DNA from: a bacterium
GTDB taxonomy: Bacteria; UBP6; UBA1177
Assembly: GCA_017645765.1 (NCBI GenBank)
Contig: JAGCNV010000026.1
Location: 124,001-188,000, forward strand
Direction of reading: 5' to 3'
Length of the DNA: 64,000 nt
The notes under the pieces were generated by a model. It was not told where the DNA came from. It ran no database searches and worked only from the letters and a program-made list of their open reading frames with translations. The position numbers and the translations under genes were made by a program. Below, piece by piece: positions 18,081 to 27,173 of the stretch (positions within the stretch are counted from its first letter, which is position 1; the number at the start of each line of letters is the position of its first letter).

Positions 18081-19562
18081 ATGAACAATTTTGTCAAGTG
18101 TTTTTTCGTTTTAATTTTCTTTTCATTTCCATTGTGGCTCGTTGCCGTGGAGGAAGAGTCAAAAGAGGCGACTGCGCCTTCTGAAAGCGAGTCTTCTCAG
18201 GAGTCTGTAAAGTCGGCTGAACAAAATCCTTCTTCCGAAAGTAAGCCGGCGGAAAAGGATGAACGCGGTTTTGTTTTCGGTTCTTACGGCAGAGTACAGC
18301 CTGCAACCGATCTTCGCGGCGGCTCTCCGAAATGGGTGAATATAGTCGGTCACGGCAGCAGGCTTGAGCAGTCGAGCTATGTCGAGCTTGATTTCGCATA
18401 TCTTTTCAAGAAAATCGGCGACAACGGTCCGCTTTTCGACTTTGTTTCGACTCTCGCTTTTTCAGAGTCGCTTTTCCACGATAACGGCAAATGGATAGCG
18501 CTGAATACAGTCAGAAATCTCTTCGTCAGGGGTGAAAATGTTTTCTGGAAGCCGCTCGGTTTCTGGGTAGGAAGCAGAATGTACCGCGGCGATGATATCT
18601 ATCTTTTGGATTTCTGGCCGCTTGACGACGACAATATCTACGGCGGCGGTGTAACGCTCCATTTCGATAATTGGGCTCTTGAATACTATTTCGGTTTCAA
18701 CCGCCTTGAAGTCGACTGGCAGTATCAGGAGCAGGAAGTCGTTTCGGATACTTTCGGTTCCGAAAGCATAACATGGATGGACAGGCAGCGCATAGTTACA
18801 GGTCTCAAGTATATGCAGAATTACAAAATTTCGGAAAAACTCGGCTTGAAATGGAAACTGATCGGTGAATTTCAGCGGATAAGTGCAGGCGAAAAAAGCA
18901 ACGATCCTCTGGATGAGGACAATTCAATTGTTTATCCCGAAGATTTCGGCTGGTCGCTTGGTGCGCAGCTTGGTCTTTTCGGTTATGCAAAGAACAGTTT
19001 TACCGATATTTTCTTCAAATATTCCGGCGGTCTCGCTGCTTACGGTCTTATGAGTGTTCCTTGGGGATTTGATTCCGAGTACAAAACGAAGGATGCGCGC
19101 GAGATTCTTTTTGCGGTCACATCCAATCTTGAAATCGGCTGGTTCGGAGCGATCTTCGGCGGTTATGTCCGTTCTTTCAGGGATTCCGACGGCAACCAAT
19201 ACGATAATGATGATTTTGTTGAATATACTTTTTCGCTTCGTCCGCACTTCTTTATTCACGAGAACTTCTATCTCGCTTTCGAAGTTTCGCATCAGCTCAA
19301 GGATATGAACGGTCTGACAGAGCTTAGCAACGGTAAAAACAAAAGCATTCTGCCTCAGGTTACGAAATTTTCGCTTATTCCGATTGTTACTTACGGCGGA
19401 GGAAACTACGGCAGACCTCAGCTTCGTTTAGTTTACACGCTTGCAGTACAGAACGACGACGCCCGCTACTCCTACAACAAAGAGGATTTCCGCGCGAAAC
19501 ATTCCGTTCTTCACTATTTCGGTTTGAGTGCCGAGTGGTGGTTCAATGTCGATCACAGATGA
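18081..19562 (+). CDS. Probable outer-membrane beta-barrel protein, 493 residues
   Basis: The ATG at 18081 is chosen because GTGAGG lies ten bases upstream; the in-frame GTG at 18072 would overlap that site. A signal peptide (about 25 residues, ending near LWLVA) is followed by a Ser/Glu-rich linker to about residue 60. The remainder has the alternating aromatic strands of a porin-like barrel, for example WALEYYFGFNRLEVDW and FYLAFEVSHQL, and ends in LSAEWWFNVDHR. It is strong in FGSYGRVQPATDLRGG near the start of the barrel. I cannot name the substrate; a porin or DUF3187/OprB-like channel is possible. Confidence 0.65.
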   Translation: MNNFVKCFFVLIFFSFPLWLVAVEEESKEATAPSESESSQESVKSAEQNPSSESKPAEKDERGFVFGSYGRVQPATDLRGGSPKWVNIVGHGSRLEQSSYVELDFAYLFKKIGDNGPLFDFVSTLAFSESLFHDNGKWIALNTVRNLFVRGENVFWKPLGFWVGSRMYRGDDIYLLDFWPLDDDNIYGGGVTLHFDNWALEYYFGFNRLEVDWQYQEQEVVSDTFGSESITWMDRQRIVTGLKYMQNYKISEKLGLKWKLIGEFQRISAGEKSNDPLDEDNSIVYPEDFGWSLGAQLGLFGYAKNSFTDIFFKYSGGLAAYGLMSVPWGFDSEYKTKDAREILFAVTSNLEIGWFGAIFGGYVRSFRDSDGNQYDNDDFVEYTFSLRPHFFIHENFYLAFEVSHQLKDMNGLTELSNGKNKSILPQVTKFSLIPIVTYGGGNYGRPQLRLVYTLAVQNDDARYSYNKEDFRAKHSVLHYFGLSAEWWFNVDHR

Positions 19563-19649
19563 TTTTATTCTTCCTTTGAAAAAAATTCATAATATTCAGG
19601 TTATGCGTATAATAAGATGTTTTTTTGTTTGTTAAAGTGAAGGTGAAGT

Positions 19650-20027
19650 ATGAAACTGGTTAAAAAATTACTTTTTATTTTGGTGATAGCTCTGATTGCG
19701 GTCATGATCTCATATTTCGCAAGAGTTAACGATACGAATGTCACTCTCAATCTGATTTTCGTTTCCGTAAAGGATATCCAGCTCTGGCTGCTTTCTCTGT
19801 TCTGTTTTCTCGCCGGAGTTATTTTTTCTGTTATGGCCGTTTTCATTGATATCATGTTCATGTCGGGCAACGAAAGGAAGCTGCGTAAAGAATTGAAAAA
19901 ACTTAAATCCGAGCTGATAGCTGTCCGTAACGAAAAGTTGGCAGATATCGATGATTCGACTTTTGACGAAAACGGTGAAAAACTTCCTTCAACAGAGGTC
20001 GAAAACGAAGATCAGAAACAAAATTAG
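19650..20027 (+). CDS. lapA: LapA-domain inner membrane protein
   Basis: 125 residues with two membrane segments (KLLFILVIALIAVMISYF and LWLLSLFCFLAGVIFSVMAV) joined by a short loop with NVTLNLIFVSV, which fits the LapA (DUF1049) fold. A cytoplasmic coiled coil follows (NERKLRKELKKLKSELIAV), and the tail is acidic. In enterobacteria LapA works with LapB in controlling LPS synthesis through LpxC turnover. The next gene is a LapB-like TPR protein nine bases downstream, which supports the call. A TATAAT at 19608-19613 is a plausible -10 box. Confidence 0.7.
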   Translation: MKLVKKLLFILVIALIAVMISYFARVNDTNVTLNLIFVSVKDIQLWLLSLFCFLAGVIFSVMAVFIDIMFMSGNERKLRKELKKLKSELIAVRNEKLADIDDSTFDENGEKLPSTEVENEDQKQN

Positions 20028-20036
20028 GAGTTTACT

Positions 20037-21080
20037 TTGTGGTTTTTCGATCGTTTAAAGAAAAAAGGCAGAAAATATACCTCGACTTATAAATTCCAGC
20101 CTGATATTCAGGTTTTTTTCGATGCTCTGCGTGACTGTCATCTGAACAATCATTCGGCGTATTTTGCACAGCTTAAAAAACTTGCCGGAATTTATTCCGA
20201 AGAGCCGGTTTTCTGGCTTTTTGCCGGAGATGTCCTGCGTGACAAAAATCCTGAAAAGGCGCTGGAACTTCACCGTGATGTTCTTTTCAGACCTGCGACG
20301 ACGGGTGTTTTCCGTGCGATGGTTCTGGAGCATATTGCCAGGGACTATATTGTTCTGAAGCAGAACAAAAAGGCGGTTTCTGTGCTGAAAGAGGCTGTCA
20401 AATGCGCCGATTATGCTCCTGCGGCTCTTCTTCTTTCCGAAGTGTACGAGTCGGAAGGCGAATATGAAGCCGGACTTGAAGAAATCAAGAGATATGTTTC
20501 ACTTACCGATCCGAAAAATGAAGTGATTATGCAGCGTTACTGCGCAAGAGCGGTAAATCATTTTTTCAGGACCCGTGAAGAAAATAAAAACAGTGTCTTG
20601 AAATGGCTTTCTCTCTTTTCAAAAAAATGCGGGGATGAACAGCAGTCGCTTTTTGCCGATTATATCTCGGCTCTTATAAACTCCAACGCTAAGAAAAGTT
20701 CGGAATATCTTAAAAAAATCATTGGCTTAGGTGAAAATTACGAGATTTTTGCACGCTCTTTCCTTCTTGGTTTCGAGAACGGTAGCGAGATAAATTATGG
20801 TGTAGAAGGTGTTTATAAAGAGTTGTTCCAGGTTATTTTCAACAAAAATCTCAAATATGAAGTAAAAAGTTCTAATATCGGTCAGGAAACGCTCGCAGCT
20901 CAAAAATTAACGGTCAGAAATTCATTTTCCGGCGATTTTAATATTCTTGATGCCGTGATCCCCGATTATTCTTTGTTCGTATGCAGCGAATGCGGCAGAT
21001 ATTTGAACGGAATTTTACCGGTATGTCCGGTATGTCAGAAGATAACAGGTAGAAAATTCAAAATAAATCAGGAGGTTTAG
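20037..21080 (+). CDS. lapB: LapB-like TPR protein with zinc ribbon
   Basis: The start is TTG at 20037, six bases after AGGAG. The 347 residues consist of TPR-like helical pairs (about 35-270) and a C-terminal rubredoxin-like zinc ribbon with two CxxC pairs (CSECGRYLNGILPVCPVC). That is the LapB/YciM domain order. Escherichia coli LapB starts with a membrane anchor; here the N-terminus (WFFDRLKKKGRKYTS) is charged and has none, so anchoring may come through LapA. Its stop codon abuts the next ATG, and AGGAGG for that gene lies inside its 3' end. Confidence 0.68.
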   Translation: MWFFDRLKKKGRKYTSTYKFQPDIQVFFDALRDCHLNNHSAYFAQLKKLAGIYSEEPVFWLFAGDVLRDKNPEKALELHRDVLFRPATTGVFRAMVLEHIARDYIVLKQNKKAVSVLKEAVKCADYAPAALLLSEVYESEGEYEAGLEEIKRYVSLTDPKNEVIMQRYCARAVNHFFRTREENKNSVLKWLSLFSKKCGDEQQSLFADYISALINSNAKKSSEYLKKIIGLGENYEIFARSFLLGFENGSEINYGVEGVYKELFQVIFNKNLKYEVKSSNIGQETLAAQKLTVRNSFSGDFNILDAVIPDYSLFVCSECGRYLNGILPVCPVCQKITGRKFKINQEV

Positions 21081-22223
21081 ATGAAAAAACTGCTTTTTGT
21101 CCTCGTTATTGCATTGTTTTTTTCTTCATGCGGCGGAGATTCAAAGTCAAGTGGCGGCGGCGGAGATATGAACACAATCGGTTTTTTCGAGATATATCTC
21201 GACACGCTCTGCAATGCTTCCGTAAAGTGTGCCTCGGGCTTCGTAAATGAGGACAACCTTTCTTTCTGCCCCAAAACTATACTTAATTCCGCAACTCCGT
21301 TTGAAGGTTTTCACAGAGGTGAATCTGTAATTTTCAAACACAAATACGATATGTTGAAGAATGCTGAAGAAAATGGATGGATAAAAATCGATATGGTTCA
21401 GGCTGAACAATGTTTTGCCGTTATTTCGCAGATGGAACCGTGCAATCCGCTCGATGTCCAGCTTCTTGACATTCCGGAATGCGCAAATGTTTTTAAAGGA
21501 ACGAAACTGCTGAGGGATGAATGCAATCAGGATGAAGAGTGTAAAAACGGCTGGTGCAACATGCGCGGAAATGTTTGCCCCGGGTCATGTGTTGATTACA
21601 AACAACCTGATCAGAGCTGTAATTCATCGCTTGACAAATGTGTCATCGGATATGAATGTCGTTCTTCGTACTGCTCCAAATCGAGTACCGGAGCTGTCAA
21701 CGACCCATGTGTCAGCAACAGTGACTGTACGACATTCCTTTTCTGTTATGTCAAGGAAGGAGATTCTTTCGGAACCTGCCTGAAAAGAAAAAGCGAGGGT
21801 CTCGGCTGCACGAATGCAAATGAGTGTGTCGTCGGTCTCAGTTGTGTCGATAATCTTTGCACCCGTTCGAGAATAAGTGACACTGTCGGTGATCCTTGCG
21901 GTGTACAGGCGGAAGCTGACGCAGACGGAAACGACGTTGTTCTTGAATGCAACAGGTTCTCGAAACTTGAATGCGGTCCTGCTCATGTCTGTCAGAGAAT
22001 GCCGGCAGCTTCGAACCTGCAATGTTCCGAGTCCTGTGATACTGATCTCGGACTTTACTGCGATTCTGCATCTCATTCATGCCAATGGCCGAAAAGTGCC
22101 GTTTCACAGTGTACAAGCAATGAACAGTGTGCATCGCTTTACTGTGCGGCGCTTCCCGGAACAGAGGATCAGGGAATTATGATTTGTCAGGAGCCGCAGT
22201 GTCTGCCTATAAATGAAGAGTAA
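21081..22223 (+). CDS. Cysteine-rich lipoprotein, 380 residues
   Basis: The ATG directly follows the previous stop and has AGGAGG. The signal peptide MKKLLFVLVIALFFSSC has its lipid cysteine at 17, then a Gly/Ser spacer. After an N-terminal helical region with paired cysteines come repeated units of the form C-x-ECxxGWC, CxxGxxC and ECVVGLSCVDNLC, reminiscent of dickkopf-like repeats in Myxococcota exported proteins. More than 30 cysteines imply many disulphides. The thioredoxin-like lipoprotein that overlaps its 3' end may serve its folding; that link is inferred. Confidence 0.73.
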   Translation: MKKLLFVLVIALFFSSCGGDSKSSGGGGDMNTIGFFEIYLDTLCNASVKCASGFVNEDNLSFCPKTILNSATPFEGFHRGESVIFKHKYDMLKNAEENGWIKIDMVQAEQCFAVISQMEPCNPLDVQLLDIPECANVFKGTKLLRDECNQDEECKNGWCNMRGNVCPGSCVDYKQPDQSCNSSLDKCVIGYECRSSYCSKSSTGAVNDPCVSNSDCTTFLFCYVKEGDSFGTCLKRKSEGLGCTNANECVVGLSCVDNLCTRSRISDTVGDPCGVQAEADADGNDVVLECNRFSKLECGPAHVCQRMPAASNLQCSESCDTDLGLYCDSASHSCQWPKSAVSQCTSNEQCASLYCAALPGTEDQGIMICQEPQCLPINEE

Positions 22224-22761
22224 TCTTTTTTCTGTTTTTTTATTCCTTGTTTTCTTATCGCTTTCCTGTGCAACAGCCGACAAAGTTCAGGATCAGAATC
22301 AGGAACAGCCGGAAGTGCAGGCAGAATCAGAGCCCGAGCCGGTTGAGCTGAAAAAGAAAAAATCAATTTCCGAAGATATAATCGTTCGTGACATCTACAC
22401 GAAAGAAGAGTATCCTTTAAGCAAAATTGCACGAAAAAGTGTTGTTTTTATTGAACTTTCAGCTTCTTGGTGTAAAGCGTGTCCTGAAATGAAGGAGACA
22501 ACGGCAAAGCTTGTTTCTTATTTCGGAAACCGTGTTTTTTTTATCCGGCTTTATCTCGAAAACGATATCCAGGAAGATAGGGAATACCGTGATATAGTTC
22601 CGGAAATGGTTGTCGTTTCATCGCCGGTCGAACTTTCGCTCGAAAAAACCGATATTATGCCAAGAGTCGTTGTTTTGAGCAATTCGGCAAGTGAAGTCGC
22701 TGCCGATATTATTGGTGCCTATCCTAGTCTCTATTATTACGGATTGCTTTCGGAACTCTGA
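22213..22761 (+). CDS. Thioredoxin-like lipoprotein, 182 residues
   Basis: The ATG overlaps the preceding stop by 11 bases, so translation is probably coupled. The lipobox is LSLSC (Cys 19), followed by a Gln/Glu/Pro-rich linker. The catalytic motif WCKAC sits in VVFIELSASWCKACPEMK (about residues 75-92), as in membrane-anchored TlpA/DsbD-like thioredoxins. The rest fits a thioredoxin fold, with a probable cis-proline near IMPRVVV. It would act as a periplasmic thiol oxidoreductase. It converges with era, the stop codons being adjacent. Confidence 0.75.
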   Translation: MKSNLFSVFLFLVFLSLSCATADKVQDQNQEQPEVQAESEPEPVELKKKKSISEDIIVRDIYTKEEYPLSKIARKSVVFIELSASWCKACPEMKETTAKLVSYFGNRVFFIRLYLENDIQEDREYRDIVPEMVVVSSPVELSLEKTDIMPRVVVLSNSASEVAADIIGAYPSLYYYGLLSEL

Positions 22762-23694
22762 TTATCTGTCGAAATCCTTTTCGAAACCCACTTTCTGAAG
22801 AAGTCTCTCTTTGTCGAACCACTTTTCTTCGACTCTGACAAAAAGTTTCAGTCCGACCTGACAGCCGTAAAGCTCTTCAATATCGCGTCTTGCGGCAGAG
22901 CCGATTTTTTCCAAAGTTGCCCCTTTTCTGCCGAGAACTATCCCTTTCTGGCTATCGCGTGCAACGTGGATCGTCGCATCGACAAGGAGAATATCCTTCG
23001 TTCTGTGGTCGCGCATCCTTTCAACCGTTACGACGACAGAGTAGGGAAGTTCCTGCGAAAGTTCGAGGAAAAGTTTTTCGCGTATGATTTCCGAAACGAG
23101 AAAATTGTCTTCCTGGTCGGTGTACATATCTTCCGGAAAGAGCTGCGGACCGGGTTTGCAGAACTGTTTCAGCGTGTTTATGAGCTCTTCCGTTCCGGTT
23201 CCGTCCTTTGCTGAAATTGCGCACGAAGCGGCGAAGCTGAAGTGTTTTTTATAAACTGCGATCGTGTCGTCAACGCGCATCGGTTTGACAGCATCAATTT
23301 TGTTGGCAACGAGGATTACCGGAGTTTCCGGCGGAAGATTTTTGAGGATATGAGCCTCTTCTTCTCCGATTCCCTTTTCAGGGTGCTGAGTCGAAACATC
23401 AACGAAAAATATAGTAAAATCAGCGTCTTGTGCGGCGGAAAAACTGTATTTGTTCATCCAGTTGTTGAGAAGTTTTCCGAAGTCGGTAGAGGTTATTCCA
23501 GGCGTATCGGTGAAAACTATCTGAGTATCTTCACCGTTGTAGATCCCGCGGATTTTGTTGCGTGTCGTCTGTGCTTTCGGAGTGACGATCGATATTTTCG
23601 ACTGAACTATAGTATTGAGAAAAGTTGATTTTCCCGAATTCGGAACGCCGATAATAGCCGCAAATCCGGAATATTTAAGCTCGTTACCCAACAT
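22762..23694 (-). CDS. era: GTPase Era
   Basis: 310 residues. GTPase motifs are GVPNSGKST (G1), the AQTTRNKI effector loop (G2), DTPGI (G3) and NKID (G4). The C-terminal KH domain contains ILLVDATIHVARDSQKGIVLGRKGA. Era binds the 3' end of 16S rRNA during small-subunit assembly. Its start overlaps the end of ansA by 11 bases, so it is probably translated from the ansA message. Confidence 0.95.
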   Translation of the reverse strand: MLGNELKYSGFAAIIGVPNSGKSTFLNTIVQSKISIVTPKAQTTRNKIRGIYNGEDTQIVFTDTPGITSTDFGKLLNNWMNKYSFSAAQDADFTIFFVDVSTQHPEKGIGEEEAHILKNLPPETPVILVANKIDAVKPMRVDDTIAVYKKHFSFAASCAISAKDGTGTEELINTLKQFCKPGPQLFPEDMYTDQEDNFLVSEIIREKLFLELSQELPYSVVVTVERMRDHRTKDILLVDATIHVARDSQKGIVLGRKGATLEKIGSAARRDIEELYGCQVGLKLFVRVEEKWFDKERLLQKVGFEKDFDR

Positions 23695-24703
23695 TTTCGT
23701 TTTCCTTTTCGCCGGCGCAGTTTTTCATCATGAACTTTTTGATTTCGTTTATGTCGGAGTATCTGCCCAAAGCGACCATCATTTTTACCAGAGTTGCTTC
23801 TCTAGTCATGTCGACTGCGCTGATAAGCCCGTAGAATTCTGCTTTTGAAGCGACATCGTAAAGGCGGAGATTGACTTTTCCGATCGGAGACTGGCTGCAT
23901 ACAGCAATCGGAACACAGTTTTCTGCCGCATCTTTGAAAAGTTCCTCAAGACCCGGGTTATCGCTCGGAATGTTGCCGCTTCCGTATGCCTCGATGACGA
24001 TTCCTTTCACTTTTTTGTTTTTTACCATGACTGAAAACGACGAGAAGTCGATCCCTGGGAAAAACGGGATTATGACGACCTGCTCCATGAGCCTTGTATC
24101 AATCTCGAATTTTTCAGTAGGTTTCGGCAGGAAACGGTGTTTTTTGCTTTCCATGCCGATTCCAAGTTTTATCAGAGCGTTGTAGTTCGGGCTGTAGAAT
24201 GCGTCGAAATCCCACGCGTCTTTCTTTTTTGCCCTGTTTCCTCTGAAAACCGTGTGGTTGAAAAGAAGAACGACTTCGTTAAGGTCGCTGTTTATCGCGA
24301 CTTCCATCGCGTCAACCAGATTCATGAACGCGTCGCTTCTGCGGTCGATCAAAGGAAGCTGTGCCCCTGTCATTACTACCGGTTTTCCCAGATTTTTCAG
24401 CATGAAAGAGAGTGCGGATGCAGTGTAAGCCATTGTGTCGGTACCGTGAATTACCACAAAACCGTCATATGAATCGTAGTTTTCCGCGATATGCTGCGCG
24501 ATTTTCGCCCAATGCGAAGGTCTGAAAAGCGAAGAATCGAGATTGCAGAGCTGATGCTGAACGATTTCTGCGTCAAAAAGCGGTTTGATCCTCTCGGAAA
24601 TGTAGTCTAAAGCATAATTGCCTGGTGTCAGCAGTCCTTTTTCGTTTGATTCCATTACGAAAGTGCCGCCCGTGTGGATTATAAGTATTTTTTTCTGTGC
24701 CAT
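23684..24703 (-). CDS. ansA: L-asparaginase, type I
   Basis: 339 residues starting MAQKKILIIHTGGTF behind GGAGG. Both catalytic threonine motifs are visible (HTGGTF and VIHGTDTMAYTASAL), as is MTGAQLP. No signal peptide is present, so the enzyme is cytoplasmic and hydrolyses asparagine to aspartate and ammonia. It is the first gene of a likely two-gene unit with era. Confidence 0.92.
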   Translation of the reverse strand: MAQKKILIIHTGGTFVMESNEKGLLTPGNYALDYISERIKPLFDAEIVQHQLCNLDSSLFRPSHWAKIAQHIAENYDSYDGFVVIHGTDTMAYTASALSFMLKNLGKPVVMTGAQLPLIDRRSDAFMNLVDAMEVAINSDLNEVVLLFNHTVFRGNRAKKKDAWDFDAFYSPNYNALIKLGIGMESKKHRFLPKPTEKFEIDTRLMEQVVIIPFFPGIDFSSFSVMVKNKKVKGIVIEAYGSGNIPSDNPGLEELFKDAAENCVPIAVCSQSPIGKVNLRLYDVASKAEFYGLISAVDMTREATLVKMMVALGRYSDINEIKKFMMKNCAGEKENENVG

Positions 24704-24830
24704 ATCATCCTCCTTTGCCGGAAGGGGAATTTATATAATATTTTTTTTATTGCAACATCTCCGCGTAAAAATCTTTTTTTAAATAGATTTTTCAATATAC
24801 TCTCCCGTTGTTTTGTTTTTAGAGGTTTTC

Positions 24831-25430
24831 ATGGAACAGAAAAAAACACTGGCGCTTTTCGATTTCGATAAAACTATCACCGACAGGGATTCATTTCTGC
24901 CGTTTATGTTGTTTGCTTTCGGTTACTTCAGGATAATATGCCTCATCGTTCTGTTTTTTCCTCATGCGCTTCTTTGTTTCGCCGGTTTTATGTCTCGGAA
25001 AAAGTTTAAGGAAAACTTTTTCAAGCTGACGATAAAAGGGTGGACGAAAGAGAAATTCCGCGATGTCGCGCTTAGATTCTATCAGCAGAAGATGAGAAAC
25101 TGGGTGAAAAAATCTGCTGCCGACGAGATTAAAAAACATCTTGAAAACGGTGCCGATGTCTCTCTCGTGTCGGCTTCTCCCGAAGACTGGCTCTGGCCTT
25201 TCACCGAAGAATACGGCATAAACCTCATTGCAACGAGGCTTGAAGTTAAGGACGGCGTCTACACCGGAAACATTGTCGGCGGAAACTGCCGAAAAGCGGA
25301 GAAGGTTAACAGAATCAAAGAAGTTTACAACATTGAAAATTATTCCGACATCTATGCCTACGGCGATTCAAGAGGCGATAAAGAGATGCTGGAGATGTCG
25401 AATCATCCCCATTTCAGAACTTTCGATTAG
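24831..25430 (+). CDS. HAD-IB family phosphatase with hydrophobic insert
   Basis: The ATG at 24831 follows AGAGG; an earlier in-frame start has no ribosome site. Motifs of the HAD superfamily are DFDKT (motif I), SASPEDW (motif II) and GDSRGDKEM (motif IV). Residues of about 22-55 are strongly hydrophobic, as in HAD-IB hydrolases (TIGR01490-like) that act on membrane-associated or serine-phosphate-like substrates. The true substrate is unknown. The end overlaps the convergent MshEN-HD-GYP gene by four bases. Confidence 0.8.
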   Translation: MEQKKTLALFDFDKTITDRDSFLPFMLFAFGYFRIICLIVLFFPHALLCFAGFMSRKKFKENFFKLTIKGWTKEKFRDVALRFYQQKMRNWVKKSAADEIKKHLENGADVSLVSASPEDWLWPFTEEYGINLIATRLEVKDGVYTGNIVGGNCRKAEKVNRIKEVYNIENYSDIYAYGDSRGDKEMLEMSNHPHFRTFD

Positions 25431-27088
25431 ATTTTTTTTCTGATTTCGTCTGCTATTTTTCTTGTCATATCGACAGGGTGATAATTTGCGAAAATACCTG
25501 AAACTTTTAGTGCGTTCGCCGCAATAGTCGTGTTTTTGTCGACAGAATACTGCGAAAATAAATAAAAAGGAATTTCAGAAATCTCTTTTTTGTGTTTGAT
25601 TGCGGCTAATAGTCGGAGCGGTGTGATCGCCGTGTCAGTCATGTCGATGTCGCAGAGGATGAAGCCGAGACGGTCTTTTTCTTCTTTAATTATCTGAGCT
25701 GCTTTTTCTATAGTTTTAGCTTTTATGGCTTCTATGTTTACCCTGCCGAATTTGTCAGCAATGTCGTCGAGGTCGAATTTTTTCTGCGAAATAACGATCG
25801 CAGTGATTTTTTTCAGCGAAGAATTTGCTTCCGATATCTGCTGCGTCTGTTCAAGTGCATTTATGATTCTGTCGCTGAAGAACATCGTCTCTTTGAGCTG
25901 TTTCAAGGCATCTTTCGGCGAAATCCCTGATATTCTCGTCATAAAATCGTAAGTGTTTGCAAGAAGCAGAATGAGCGAACCTACAGGTATTTCGTTCAGC
26001 TTTAGACTGCGCGGAAAACCTTGCCCGTTGTAGGTTTCATACATATTTTCAAGGCAGTTGATGGCAAGTTTGGAAAGCTGGACATCTGCGAATAGTTTTG
26101 TCACTATCTGCGGATAAGTCTTCATTTTTTCGATATTAGTCTGATTTTTTATGTCGAGAGCTGTCAGGTGAAGTTTTTTACCGACATCGTGAAGATATGC
26201 TGCGATCGTAAGATCATAAAGCTCGACTTCGGAAAGGTGTATCGCTTCGCCAATCTCTTTGCATAGGATCGCGACTCTCTGCGAGTGGGCGAAGTAAGCG
26301 TCTCCGTGTGCTGCGACATCAAGAAGATTAGAAAAGATGCGGAGAAGTTCGATCAGCTGGTTTCCCTGTTCGCGGACCCAGCTAGGCATACTGCTCATCA
26401 TAGAAGTCGTTACCGAAGTAACATCGACTTTTTTGTCGGAAAGTTCAGCTTTGTTAACGATCATCGAGAACGTTTCGCGTTTTTCCTGACGCAGTTTGTC
26501 CTCGTCCATCGTGGCTATATCCTGAATCCTGTTCGCTACTTCAACATCGTTGGGATTTTCGAGGGAAATAATGTTTTCGTTGGCGAACATGTCGTGGTGC
26601 ATAGAAACGGAATTTCTGACAAGTCTGTCGAAAGCAGTAATATCGTTGTTGTACTGCTTCATAATGAGAGCTTTTATGACATTTGAAGTTGCAACGACCG
26701 GAACAACTGACTGTACACCGTTGAGCAGAATCTTTAATTCGTCAAAAAGGACGATGTTCTGCGGTTCGTAAGTGAGAAGAGTGAGGCGGTAGTTGTTTAT
26801 GCTGTACTTCAACGGAAAAATAGTTTTATCCATCGCCATTTTCAGCGGAATGATGTCGGCAGGGTTCATAACCGCCATTTTTTCAAGTTTTTCGCTTGTT
26901 ATATACTGAACGTTGAACTGTTTCGAAAGGTATTGCAAGAGTTCAGTTTCAGGTATCTTACCGAGTTTGAGAAGGATTTCACCAAGATATATCGGGTGAT
27001 TTTTCTGAAAAGAAAGGGCTGAAGAAATATCCGTTTCAGAAACAAGCCCTTTATCTAAAAAGTATTCTCCGACTTTCAATCCAGTCAT
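25427..27088 (-). CDS. MshEN - HD-GYP-like signalling protein, 553 residues
   Basis: The N-terminus (about 1-65) matches the MshEN/GspE-N fold (YLGEILLKLGKIPETELLQYL), a known c-di-GMP-binding module in type II/IV secretion ATPases. The middle has an HD domain (SQRVAILCKEIGEA...AAYLHDVGKKLHL, about 270-305) with a GYP-like segment altered to YNGQGFPRSLKLNEIPVGS. The last 100 residues look like a receiver-type alpha-beta domain (RLGFILCDIDMTDTAITPLR). It may sense or degrade c-di-GMP; activity is uncertain because the GYP is not canonical. No transport ATPase domain is present. Confidence 0.75.
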   Translation of the reverse strand: MTGLKVGEYFLDKGLVSETDISSALSFQKNHPIYLGEILLKLGKIPETELLQYLSKQFNVQYITSEKLEKMAVMNPADIIPLKMAMDKTIFPLKYSINNYRLTLLTYEPQNIVLFDELKILLNGVQSVVPVVATSNVIKALIMKQYNNDITAFDRLVRNSVSMHHDMFANENIISLENPNDVEVANRIQDIATMDEDKLRQEKRETFSMIVNKAELSDKKVDVTSVTTSMMSSMPSWVREQGNQLIELLRIFSNLLDVAAHGDAYFAHSQRVAILCKEIGEAIHLSEVELYDLTIAAYLHDVGKKLHLTALDIKNQTNIEKMKTYPQIVTKLFADVQLSKLAINCLENMYETYNGQGFPRSLKLNEIPVGSLILLLANTYDFMTRISGISPKDALKQLKETMFFSDRIINALEQTQQISEANSSLKKITAIVISQKKFDLDDIADKFGRVNIEAIKAKTIEKAAQIIKEEKDRLGFILCDIDMTDTAITPLRLLAAIKHKKEISEIPFYLFSQYSVDKNTTIAANALKVSGIFANYHPVDMTRKIADEIRKKI

Positions 27089-27134
27089 CGCAAAACTCCT
27101 TGAATCAAAAAAACTACTTCAAAAAAAACGCAGA

Positions 27135-27162
27135 ATTATACTTAATAAAAAAATAAAAGCAA
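27135..27162 (-). promoter_or_regulatory. Promoter of the MshEN-HD-GYP gene
   Basis: On the minus strand TTGCTT (27157-27162), a 16-base spacer and TATAAT (27135-27140). The leader to the ATG at 27088 is about 40 bases and contains AAGGAG. The 85-bp gap after nagZ fits a new transcript. Confidence 0.5.
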
Positions 27163-27173
27163 GTTAGTTCGTT

